This document shows positions 1-9,100 of a stretch of 64,000 bases of DNA, in pieces. The DNA lies in contig CM043946.1 of NCBI GenBank assembly GCA_014529385.2, positions 18,416,077 through 18,480,076 on the forward strand. Direction: 5' to 3'. Made by a program: the position numbers and the translations under genes. How positions within the stretch are numbered: position 1 is the first letter of the stretch; each line of letters opens with the position of its first letter. This DNA is from Adiantum capillus-veneris. Lineage: Eukaryota; Streptophyta; Polypodiopsida; Polypodiales; Pteridaceae. The notes beneath the pieces were generated by a model that saw only the letters and a list, made by a program, of their open reading frames with translations, was not told where the DNA came from and searched no databases.

Positions 1-1369
1 TGGCATGGGATGCCAACTTGGTGGGCTTTTTTTGAGTGTGGGCGATCAAATGCACTAGTCAACGCTTCATGAAGCAAAGCTAAGCAAGGGATATTTAAGA
101 CATTGAAATTGGATTCAACATGAAAAAAAAAATGAGTACATCTCTTTTTGTCTGCAGTGGAAGGGTGACACTCTTGGAGTCGGATAAGGAACGCAGCGAG
201 TTGTGTGGAGGGGAAGTGCTATCTGCATGCGAGGGGTTCCACATGCAAAGACCACCAGTTGCATGGGACAGGGATACGCATGAGAAAAAAAGAAGGCCAA
301 GGAGGAGCTAGCTTCTTGGGTGTGCAAAGCCGCCAAAAGGCTGGCCGTGAGCAGGACTTGGGAGTTTTTGAGCAAAATTCACGTGTTTCATGGCATGAGG
401 AGGCCGCCAAGGAGCACATGATTGGGGTTGCTCATAGCATAGAGTAGGCATTCGAGATTGCCAAAAGAGCAGGTGGCTGCCAAGGGTGCTGTGTAGGGGA
501 CTCGCCAGTTGCAAGGGCGGCTCCAGCAAAAGCTCGGAGGGCTGGAAACGGATCTGCAGGAATAGTTTAAGAGGGAAAGTTGTAAGCACATGAGGCGTGT
601 TGGTTGAACCAGGCCGAGAAGAGAGAAAAGGGTTGATCACGTTGCAGATTACAAGGGATGAATTTGAACCCATATTCAGCTTGCATGTGGTGCCATGGAG
701 TAGCGCAATAAAGACTAGTAGGATGTAAGATTAGAGGCTGGTCGTCTTTGTAAAAGATCATAAAAAAAAGGAGGGAAACTATTATGGTCCACAACACATG
801 TAGTACGGGCTACATCATTGCCCAACTATTTAACAAGATACTACCATTTTCCCATCCATTCCACTCACCAACCAATGATTATTGTCTCTCTCATCCTCAT
901 GTCTCGTTATGCATCAACCATGTATGTGTTTTCGGGGTGTATCCAGTGCATGAGTTTATATGTGGGGAAACACTATAGGCCAAGCGGGTGCCTTGTTGCA
1001 TAGGAATTTGAGAATGTTAGAAGTGTGTGAAATTGGGGGTCGAGAGTCTGGGTGGAAGGAGGGTGTAAGCTTATAAGCAAACTTGTGTTTCCATCAATCT
1101 TGAATTGTTTGAGAGTGTCAAGGTTGTTTTGATTGGTATAAGGGGGGTATAAGGTGCTTTGAAAGGGGTGGAAGCTTCAGCCAAGCTTGCTTGCTTTGTG
1201 GTCGAGTGGTTGCAGCTAGGGATGGTTGGGTATGGGCTCGGACAATAGTTGTTTCTAGATTGTGTGCCTTGGTGTGGTTTTGCTAGGGGACAGGGGTGTT
1301 GTGGAATCACTAAGCTATAGAGAGGCATTGACTGAGTGTGTTGGTTGTTTTTCCATTTCCCACTTTCCA
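1..1369 (+). repeat. 5' LTR of element A (3' portion only)
   Basis: This stretch matches 9,451-11,148 closely along its length, apart from the 304-bp segment found only in the other copy. It ends in CTTTCCA, five bases before a primer-binding site. The start lies left of the window. No coding sequence is supported in it; the short ORFs here are chance frames. Confidence 0.75.
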
Positions 1370-1374
1370 TCTTG

Positions 1375-1392
1375 TGGTCCCCCCACTGAGGA
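1375..1392 (+). other. Primer-binding site of element A
   Basis: TGGTCCCCCCACTGAGGA lies five bases after the LTR end. It begins with TGG, the complement of a tRNA 3' CCA. Nearly the same 18-mer occurs after two other LTRs in the window (35,671-35,688 on the plus strand and 31,425-31,442 on the minus strand). I did not assign the tRNA. Confidence 0.65.
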
Positions 1393-1431
1393 TCCACTGA
1401 TTACTTCTTGACCAAGTGTTTGTGAATCAAG

Positions 1432-2240
1432 ATGAAGCAGGAATTTGGTTCAATGTTCAAAGAAGATGAAGATGCAGATGATTGGATTGTCGATTTTGAT
1501 TTATTTATGTTGACAATACTGCGGATGCCCAGTGATGAAGCAAAGCTCCAAACTCTACCTTTGGTGTTGCGAGGTAAAGAAAAGCTTCGTTCGATGATTT
1601 AGAAGATGCATACAAGCAGAATTGGATCGGATTTCGCGAGCAATTTCTACAAAGGTATCAAAAGGTGATGCCGGCTTCGAAAGCAGACGAAAAGATCAAG
1701 GGTTTGCAGCAGGACGTAAGTGCAAATTTCAATGTCTTTGTTGATAGATTTGAAGCTTATTGGGGGGATTTTGTGGCTGCTACCCAAGCAACCAATGTGG
1801 GATATTTTAAGCTGGAAAAGTTTCTATCTTGCTTGCATCCCTATGTTCGTGAGAGAGTGGATTATGAAGATCCAAGGACCTTTGATCCCGGGGCGGTCAC
1901 TTTTTAGAATGTGTATGATATCACGTGAGTTAACCGGAGAGGATTATTAAAAGACCAAAATATATAAAAATGTATACATACAGAGGGGGGTGGGGGTTTT
2001 TTAAATAGACTCATAGTGTAAGTATAGTATGTATATTGGGGTATTATTAATTACCTCTTGAACGCACGTGATATAGGGGTCTTTTGATAAGTGACTGCCC
2101 CGGGCCTTTGATGAAGCTGTTAGAGTTGACAGAGCAAAGAGTCAAAAGATGAAGAAGAAAATAGAGGTCAGATTGTTACAGTTTACAATCACGGCAGCCA
2201 GTGGACTAGGCCCAAACATGTGGGTGAACATCAAGAGGTA
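1432..2240 (+). pseudogene. Gag-like remnant of element A, split by a MITE
   Basis: The first ORF after the primer-binding site encodes an acidic start (KEDEDADDWIVDFDLF) followed by a helix-rich section with FVDRFEAYW and a CLHPYVRERV motif. The same layout and motifs (FIEQFEACW, CLHPRVREKV) occur in the matching place of element B2 at 35,798-36,720, so this is a shared structural protein ORF. Its place next to the primer-binding site and its general style suggest Gag. I do not see a zinc knuckle. A 218-bp MITE is inserted at 1,887-2,104. The copy is broken. Confidence 0.55.
1887..2104. mobile_element. hAT-like MITE, copy 1, with 8-bp target duplication
   Basis: A 218-bp element starts CCCGGGGCGGTCACTT and ends with the inverted form of the same sequence (reverse complement CCCGGGGCAGTCACTT). 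An inner palindrome-like pair, ATATCACGTGAG and its partner, lies at 1,918-1,930 and 2,062-2,074. CCTTTGAT flanks it on both sides (1,879-1,886 and 2,105-2,112). An 8-bp duplication is typical of the hAT superfamily. It holds no ORF and so depends on a transposase elsewhere. A second member is at 4,620-4,867. Confidence 0.8.
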
Positions 2241-3366
2241 AAAAATCCTTCTTTTATAGATATGCATTTTGATCAAACCTCATGGAAGTGGAGCCATGCT
2301 AGAAGAGGTTCAACAAGTACTAATAAGGTCTCAAAAGGTACAGAGAGGCATATTGAAAGTGCCACCCAATTTTCTTGCTCAAGAGGAAGAGGTGATAAAA
2401 GGTCTTGAAGAAGAAGCGGTGGTTCTAGAACCAACAACAAGAAGGATAGTAGAGATATGAGTGTTACCATGCACCGAGCGATTTTTTTCGAGCAAGGACA
2501 AACCCGAGCAAGTGTTTGTACATGATATAGTAAATTTTATCATCAACAGAATATTTATCATTTGTTATATATTCATGCACCACAACAAAAAGGGTTATCA
2601 ATGGATAGACTACCTCCTAGATTTCAAAAGATCAAAGTTTACTTTTAAGAAAATAAACACAATATTTGAAAATATTATCTTCTCTCTTAGGCTCGCTTGG
2701 GCTTCACATGTTTGAGCATAAAGTAAGATTGATAGATTAATAAGAGCTCTAGCCTTGTACTTAATGCTTAAGGATCGTAAGTTTCTTTTTGTAAGGTCAT
2801 TTGTAGTGCTCCTGTGTCTAGTACTTTGGTTTTTGATTTTCATTTATACTTGAGAGCATGTGCATCCTTCCTCATCTTAGACTCATCAATTTGATAGCAA
2901 TTTATTGCACCTCGTAGTTCATTTATACACCAATTGTCTTTTCCATGTCGTCTTGCCCTATCTATACTACAAGGTTGTGATCTTCATACAAAGACACCCT
3001 TCTTACACGACACATCGCCGACAAACACCATTAATTATGAAAGACTTATTTTGTTACAATAAAATCATGTTTTTCCTCAATTGAACAATATACGATTTTT
3101 TTAATCAATTTTTAAAATTAACAACCAAAATTTATAGAGTTCTATGCCTACAATTTTCTAGAAAGGCATCGTCATAATTGAAAAAAGTTAGTTGTATATA
3201 AACATAGTAATTAGGATATTTTTACCATACAATGTGACAACCTCAAAGCTTAAGGGTGTGAGTCTTCATATGAAGAGATTCTTTCACAAAAGGTTGAAGA
3301 TGCTACTCCTTTCTATTTTGAATCATTGTTTGAAAAAGTATGGCAGATGTCAGATATCAGGAAGGC
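2241..3366. other. Interior of element A without recognisable gene
   Basis: This is mostly AT-rich sequence. A few short ORFs up to about 85 codons occur, but none resembles a known domain and codon quality is poor. I see no RNA gene or repeat here. Confidence 0.5.
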
Positions 3367-3538
3367 CATAACATCCACCACTCAATGGACAAGCACATTA
3401 TAATTAGAATATGCTTTACATCCTTGCTCATGTGGAATATTCATGTCACCACCATAACATCCACCACTTAATGGACAAACACATTATAATTGGAATATGC
3501 TTTACATCCTTGCTCATGTGGAATATTCATGTCACCAC
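3367..3538. repeat. 86-bp tandem duplication
   Basis: Positions 3,367-3,452 and 3,453-3,538 are two nearly identical 86-bp copies beginning CATAACATCCACCA, with only a few differences. The distal copy overlaps the end of the unrecognised minus-strand ORF at 3,468-3,779. Confidence 0.9.
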
Positions 3539-3779
3539 CAATTATAAGAGGTAATATCTGCTCCAATCTATGAAGATAAAAGCCATGCCCTACTCTAAAA
3601 GGTAGTATTGGAGCCTTCTTCACATCTAAAATGATAGTTTCAACAAGAGGGGAAGCCGCTCTAGTGACTTTGCATACTATTGTTTTTGCAGCAAAATGCA
3701 ATCTTTTATGAGCTTGTGTCTGCTCAAGATAAGGTTGTATGGAAATCTTACTAGTTGGATGAGGGAAAGAGAGCTGCAT
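3468..3779 (-). CDS. Unrecognised 103-residue ORF, possible gene fragment
   Basis: An open frame of 103 codons with good amino-acid variety and a middle section reading RVGHGFYLHRLEQILPLIIG, then a Gly-Asp-rich turn and an AYSNYNVF motif. It looks more protein-like than most short ORFs here, but I cannot name a family. Its 3' end runs into the 86-bp duplication, so the original reading frame was probably longer and was cut by that event. It lies about 460 bp downstream of the SYP5 pseudogene on the same strand, so it could be another piece of captured host sequence. It could also be chance. Confidence 0.3.
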   Translation of the reverse strand: MQLSFPHPTSKISIQPYLEQTQAHKRLHFAAKTIVCKVTRAASPLVETIILDVKKAPILPFRVGHGFYLHRLEQILPLIIGGDMNIPHEQGCKAYSNYNVFVH

Positions 3780-3857
3780 CGTATTGACAACACATTGTTT
3801 TGCAATTGATCATGTCTGTCCACCAGAAATAACGGTTCTAAGTGAGAGAAGATGCTT

Positions 3858-3860
<3 letters not shown>

Positions 3861-3941
<81 letters not shown>
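3861..3941. repeat. (TC)n microsatellite
   Basis: About 40 uninterrupted TC units. Confidence 0.97.
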
Positions 3942-3942
<1 letters not shown>

Positions 3943-4241
3943 ATAAAAAACAATATCACTATCAGGGGCACATTAATTAGCGATCGATTCTCAACAAAAA
4001 ACGCCGTAGAAAACCGATATTTAGTGTATTTTTAAAGCACAAAAAATAAAAATTCTCGGTTAGTTTTGAGGGTCCCCTTGAAGGAAACTGGTTAGATTTG
4101 GAAAATTAAAGTGTTAAATCCTCAAAAAATCCTAAATTTTATGTGGAGATTTCCAATGCTTTCCTTTTTTCCATTGATTCCTAAATGTTTGGGAAAATTG
4201 TGTCTCAGCTTAATATCGTGCCCTTTTCAATTTCAAAAATG

Positions 4242-5138
4242 CTAGTATCTCCCAACAATTACAATCATAAGAACCATCAAGATGAGGCACATCACTGAAC
4301 ACCCACTGCTTGCCTTCTTCCCTAGTACGCCTAGCCTCCTGATCTGCATAGCCTTCAGTCGTGTATTTGTTCTGTCTGTATCGTCATCTAAATATTCCAA
4401 AAGCTTTGTGTGCAAATCCAGCTCTTCGAAGGCAATTTGTTTTGTCCTTGTCGCCGTATTTTCAAGCTTCAAAAGGTCATCATCTTGCTCCCGCATGATC
4501 TTTCATTGAAGTCCAATAATTCCAGAGTTATCTAGGCCTGTTGTTCTATTGTTCTCTTTAGGCTCCCCTCTCCGATCCTGATCCAATAGATTACTCCTGT
4601 TAGAAGCTTGGGAGGAATTCTCGGGGGGTGCACCATGTAATCATGTTAATGTATAACGTGAGTTTGAAAGGAGGGGTTTTAAAATGAAAAAATTTTAGGC
4701 AATTTAACAGAGATAAATTAAAATAAGGGATTATTATATTTAATTTTGGAAAATATTCTTAAAATAAGGGATCATTTTATTCATTCAGACATGTTAAAAG
4801 AGGGGTTTTTTTAATACCCCACGAACGCACGTTATATAGGGGGGTACTGAAGAGTGAACCCCCCAAGGAGGAATTTAGGCTGCTTGACATCTGTTTCATC
4901 CTGGAACGAAGACTCAAAACCATGTATTGTCATTTGATCAAGTGAAGGCTGTTAAGGGGGGTACCAAGCATGGTGCTCTTTTGTCTGGTGGCAGAAATGA
5001 GGCGAGAATTGTCAACAGCACGGGACCCACTGCCAACGGGGGTTGCAAAGTTGCACTCTGCAATGCGGGCTACTATATATCCTCTGCAAGTCGGACTGCA
5101 TCTTCAAACTCCCACATCCATGAATCATTTTGTGCCAT
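4242..5138 (-). pseudogene. SYP51/52: Processed pseudogene of SYP5-type syntaxin (Qc-SNARE), split by a MITE
   Basis: Read on the minus strand from the ATG at 5,138, translation begins MAQNDSWMWEFEDAVRLAED, like the start of plant SYP51/52. It goes on through an N-terminal helical domain (RLISATRQKSTMLGT, then RSRMKQMSSSLN), a linker (SNRSNLLDQD, DNSGIIGLQ), the SNARE helix (MREQDDDLLKLENTATRTKQ, then EELDLHTKLLEYLDDDTD) and a C-terminal membrane anchor ending at 4,242. Such proteins drive fusion at vacuole and prevacuolar membranes. Without the 248-bp MITE at 4,620-4,867 the length is close to the usual 230 or so residues. There are no introns, whereas plant SYP5 genes have several, so this is a retrocopy or captured cDNA. 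It is dead: a frame change near 5,075, a TGA at 4,503-4,505 where Arg is expected, another stop near 4,935, and two or three residues missing before EELDLHT. Confidence 0.85.
4620..4867. mobile_element. hAT-like MITE, copy 2, inserted in the SYP5 pseudogene
   Basis: About 248 bp with inverted ends CTCGGGGGGTGCAC and (reverse complement of the right end) CTTGGGGGGTTCAC. The inner inverted pair TATAACGTGAGTT/AACGCACGTTATA matches that of copy 1. The flanks carry the same 8 bp, GAGGAATT (4,612-4,619 and 4,868-4,875), and the match extends to 9 bp. The syntaxin reading continues on both sides, which confirms the borders independently. Confidence 0.82.
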
Positions 5139-5338
5139 CGTATATGACCCTACAACGGTGTGCAAAGGAAGAGCAGTGCAGATCTCTGCAAATTGGTCCC
5201 AAGGTCATGCGGGAACGAAGGGTAGGGGAACCTTCAAAAAATGCACACAGTCCCTCACATCACACCAATGTGCAGTAGACAAATCAATATGGTCTCTCGC
5301 TCGTTCTCTCTCTCTCTCAATTTTTTTCTTTAAAAAAT

Positions 5339-5379
<41 letters not shown>

Positions 5380-5380
5380 G
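5339..5380. repeat. (TG)n(AG)n compound microsatellite
   Basis: A TG run is followed directly by an AG run. It lies just upstream of the eIF3k start, where a 5' untranslated leader would be, between the two head-to-head pseudogenes. Confidence 0.95.
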
Positions 5381-5417
5381 GTCCTACTGCTGCTGTGAGA
5401 GAGAAGCGCTCTTGACA

Positions 5418-6136
5418 ATGCAGCGGGATCGGGTAGCGGCGACACCTGAGAGGGAGGTTACTCCTCATTACACTACGGAGCAAATTGTGGCAGTCGAACT
5501 CTATAATCTAGACATCCTTCCGGACCTTGAGGCGTATGTGCAGGAGCAGCTTAACATGTAAACTTACAGTTTGGATGAAAACCTGTGCCTATTGTTGCTT
5601 TATCAGTTTGAACCGTCTAGAATGAATATCCAAATTGTGACAAGAATCCTTGTGAAGGCATTGATAGTACTGCTTTCTGCACCAGACTTCAAGACTTCAA
5701 TCTTTGCATGTTTCTAATACCTAAAAAGCTTTAAATGGAGGATCCCTTTCAGACATTGATTAATCATGCTCATTTTTTGGAGACAGCGAGATTCGGGGAC
5801 TTTTGGGATGAGGCTGCTACAAATCTCCATATTTTGGAGGGTGTTCCAGGGTTCGAGCAAGCAATACAAGGATTTTCTTTGCATGTTCTCTCTCTTTCTT
5901 ACCAGAGGCTACCACGACCAGTTCTTGCTGAGTCCCATAAACATGGAAGTTTTATCACTATACATGTTTTTGGAGCATCAGATTGCTAGTAATGTTTGGT
6001 CTCTAGAAAAGGTTCGTGGTGGAGGACAACTTGTTGTCCTCCCTCACAATGATCATAACTATCAGAGTTGAAGAAGAGCATTGTGGACAGCATTCCATTA
6101 GAACATGTATCCAAGCTCTTTCCCATCCTGACTTAA
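5418..6136 (+). pseudogene. EIF3K: Processed pseudogene of translation initiation factor 3 subunit k
   Basis: The translation matches plant eIF3k from end to end: YTTEQIVAVELYNLDILPDL near the start, TYSLDENLCLLLLYQFEPSR, RILVKALI, FLIPKKL, FWDEAATNLHILEGVPGFEQ, HVLSLSYQRLPRPVLAE, FLEHQIAS, VVLPHND, and last ELKKSIVDSIPLEHVSKLFP before a TAA at 6,134. eIF3k is a PCI/winged-helix subunit of the eIF3 complex, normally about 220-240 residues and encoded in several exons. This copy has no introns, so it is a retrocopy or captured cDNA. It is disabled by TAA at 5,559 and TAA at 5,732, both where Gln is expected, and by three frame changes near 5,700, 5,935 and 6,070. The ATG at 5,418 lies 280 bp from the SYP5 ATG, which points the other way. 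Confidence 0.93.
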
Positions 6137-6498
6137 GGCATGCAAGGCTGCACCGTGGTTTTTGCTGGAAGCATCACTTGGAGATGTTATTCTTGTCATT
6201 GGGTTGCATTGCGCTCCTAATTATTATATTGCCTTACTCAAATGTTTCCAGCCTTATTTCAAAACAATTGAAGGTAGTTAGTTAAAAAAGCTAAAACGAT
6301 TATGTTTTGGATTTGTAAGATCTCTTAAGTAATGTGGCAAGGTGTATGAGGATTTAGGGGAATTAGTGCATGAATTGTTTTGGTTTTGCAATGCCATGCC
6401 TAAGTGCAAGGGAAGGTTTTAGGAAGTATGACACATATTTTCATGCATTTGAGAAACATTTACACAACTTAAAATTATATACATTTTTTTTGGACCAT

Positions 6499-6502
<4 letters not shown>

Positions 6503-6540
<38 letters not shown>
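6503..6540. repeat. (AG)n microsatellite
   Basis: About 19 AG units. Confidence 0.95.
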
Positions 6541-6543
<3 letters not shown>

Positions 6544-6879
6544 AAGACAGTCTCCATTGCTGCCCTCTACCAGTCCCCACCAACAACTATGGACTCTCGA
6601 CTCCCAGGAACGCCTGCTCTCCCTCCCCTGCCTTGCTTGGTCCAGCATGTTCCCGATTCTTCATGGTTGTTGGTAATGACAATGGCGATGTTGCTGATAC
6701 TCCATTTGACACCTGTTGTGCTGTCTCCCTACGATTTTCATTCAAGTACTACCCTCCTTTGGCCCTTCCTCCTCAAACTGCCACTTTTTAATCGCAATGT
6801 TGTGCCTCGATGCATGCTATTAAGGGTCTTTTGTGTTGTATCCTCATTTTTGTTAAGGTGTACTAGTCTATCCGCGTGT

Positions 6880-6880
<1 letters not shown>

Positions 6881-6943
<63 letters not shown>
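6881..6943. repeat. (AG)n microsatellite
   Basis: About 31 AG units. Confidence 0.95.
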
Positions 6944-6946
<3 letters not shown>

Positions 6947-7841
6947 ACAGAACATGGAGGGCTACTCTATGAAACAGCCCATGGAGATGGTGTTGGAAAC
7001 CCAATACATTCTAGTAGGTAAAAGTTGCTAACCTCCAACACACGACCCTGGAGCAACTCTCCATCTGTTTCTTACCCTTGTTGATGTTGTTGCCAGCAAT
7101 GCAAACTGTGCTCATCATGCCGTCAATATTGGGCGTGCATGTGAGTAATAATCAGGACTAAGACTCTGAGCCCCTAGGTGGTCGGATTCAGCTTCTTCAA
7201 GATAATTTTTTATACCAAGCAATCCACGAACTTCGAGCATTGCGCATATAAACATGGAAAATTAAAAAGAAAGTGTTTCCACTAAATTTCTCTAAAATTT
7301 GTAGGTTTTCTCACCTTGTACTTTGAATTTTGAAGTTAAATCTCAAAATTTATAGATGAAAATATACTAAACCTAGGTTTCTTTTGTTTATCAACATGGT
7401 TGGGTGAAACAGAACTTGCATGGGGAGAATTTGTCCTAAGAAAAGTGTTCATAACTTTATCCATCTTGCATACTCTTTTATCAAAGCACTCCTTATAATC
7501 CCCACCATTACCACCTCCCTTGACACCTTTGTCACCACCATCTTTGGCAACACCACTAACTTTCCCACCCCCTCGATGGTAGGCCTCATTGATGGTTTGA
7601 CCCATACTTTAATATATACCATGATGTGGAGTTCTCAAAAGAATGACCTCATTTCAATAATAGAAATTATTTGCAAGTTCCCACAGTTTTCTCTAGAGTT
7701 ACTTAAAAGATCCATAATATGGTATCGTACATCAACCCATAATAACTTGAGGTAATGTATATGTGCGCGCCTTGCCCTATCTCGCTCGTTTTAGGGATTG
7801 TTCAGAAAATCTCGCTCGAGCTTTAAGATTCCTCTAGAGAT

Positions 7842-8949
7842 ATCAGAACTGGCAAATTTAGAAGAGGAATCCAAGAGTTGCTCAAGATCCAGTAGCAGTT
7901 TGGACACAGATGCTACATGGGAGACAAAATCCATGTCTTCTAGGTATGATACTTATGATGTTTTTCATGTGGATTAAGTGATGAACGATGTATACGAGTT
8001 GTCTCTTAGCCAGCTGAATATCTCGGAGAAGAATAGTGAAGGTGGAGAGGTATCTTGTGTGAACCTACCAATCGAGCAACCTATCTTGTGTCTTGTGGTG
8101 GTGAGTCCTTGATAGAAGAAGTATGATTTGATTGTGCATTCGACTTGGTTGAAGAGCAGGTTTTTGAGGATGACTTTCAAGAGCTAGAAACAGAAGCAAA
8201 TGTATGTCAAATTGGTTTGTCTACATATGGGGTGGGAAAACCTTGCCTTAGTGGGCATATAGAGATGCACGGTGTAGTTTTAGAGTTTATGTGTGGCCAT
8301 GGAGAGATAGCTCCGACAGATGACTCTATGGAAACTGATACAAGTGCAGCCTATAAGAGCAAGGCTCCGTGCAGAGAGGAAGGTGCCGCCAACCTTGTTG
8401 GTGATGAGGTGTTTGAAGAACAGGTTGAAGCTCTAGCAGGTCATACTCTTGGGTCTAAAGAGTTGGTCTTGGAGCCATATACAGAGGATTTGGATACAGG
8501 TTTGCAGGGAGAACATATGTGCTTGGCCATGCAGCAGGTGAAGATAAATGGCAAGGCATTGAAGCCATGCTTTAGTTGTTGACAATTATGTTATTGTGGG
8601 TTTCTTTGCAAGGTGTAATGTGGAGGTTTTACTGCTCATATGATAAAGACTGTGCTATGGAGAGTCCTCTAGCAGGTGACAAGATAGCTGCAAATGGTAC
8701 ATGTTTGCTTCATGTGATGGGAAGTATGCTTATAGCTGGCAAGAAGGCTTATGGATGCAAGGTGACAAGGCTCCATGCTATGAAAAGCTGCTAGGGTGGC
8801 TTGTCTATTGGCCTACAAGTGCAAAGAGAGGCTTCAATATGCATGCTTTACAGGTGGATGGACACAGTCAATGTTTTATTTTTGATCCAGGTGGAGATTA
8901 CACCATACTAGGGGAAGCTTCCAGCTTTCCGTTTGACCCTGGAGGGTGA
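7842..8949 (+). pseudogene. Acidic ORF region of element A, upstream of the polypurine tract
   Basis: Several overlapping frames give acidic, Ser/Glu-rich protein (ELANLEEESKSCSRSSSSLD; later EEQVFEDDFQELETEA and a DEVFEEQVEAL motif), ending in a more hydrophobic, Trp-containing stretch just before the 3' LTR. No known domain is visible. The minus-strand relative B1 has an ORF of the same composition in the same place (33,431 to about 34,100, also with an EEQV motif), so it seems to be a family trait. It is broken here. Function unknown. Confidence 0.4.
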
Positions 8950-9081
8950 TGTAGATTATAATTTCTCTCTCTAAACTATTTATACATCCAATGTATATAT
9001 CATTTAGTCTCATTATGTAGCTATTCTCTCTATGCAATACTATTTTACCAATATGATACCATGGTTGAGCATGAATGCTCA

Positions 9082-9096
9082 ACTAGGGGGTGGGCA
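9082..9096 (+). other. Polypurine tract of element A
   Basis: ACTAGGGGGTGGGCA ends four bases before the 3' LTR start TGGTGCAACC. The same arrangement, with a short hairpin GAGCATGAATGCTC before it, recurs at 22,420-22,450 (minus strand) in B1. Confidence 0.6.
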
Positions 9097-9100
9097 ATCA

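Larger units (their letters stand above)
6137..7780. other. Interior of element A without recognisable gene, two (AG)n tracts
   Basis: The first 150 bases may be the 3' untranslated end of the eIF3k copy. After that I see two AG microsatellites and non-coding-looking sequence. ORFs that cross the AG runs give Arg-Glu repeats and are not genes. A Gly-rich minus-strand ORF (7,336-7,605) and the plus-strand ORF over it are unrecognised and unconvincing. Confidence 0.5.

Noticed and set aside
4927-5415. 162-codon plus-strand ORF over the SYP5 start
   Set aside because: It is antisense to the SYP5 pseudogene and ends in microsatellite sequence.
6370-6972. 200-codon ORF on the plus strand
   Set aside because: It is held open by two AG microsatellites that translate as Arg-Glu repeats. 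The rest has no domain and poor composition.
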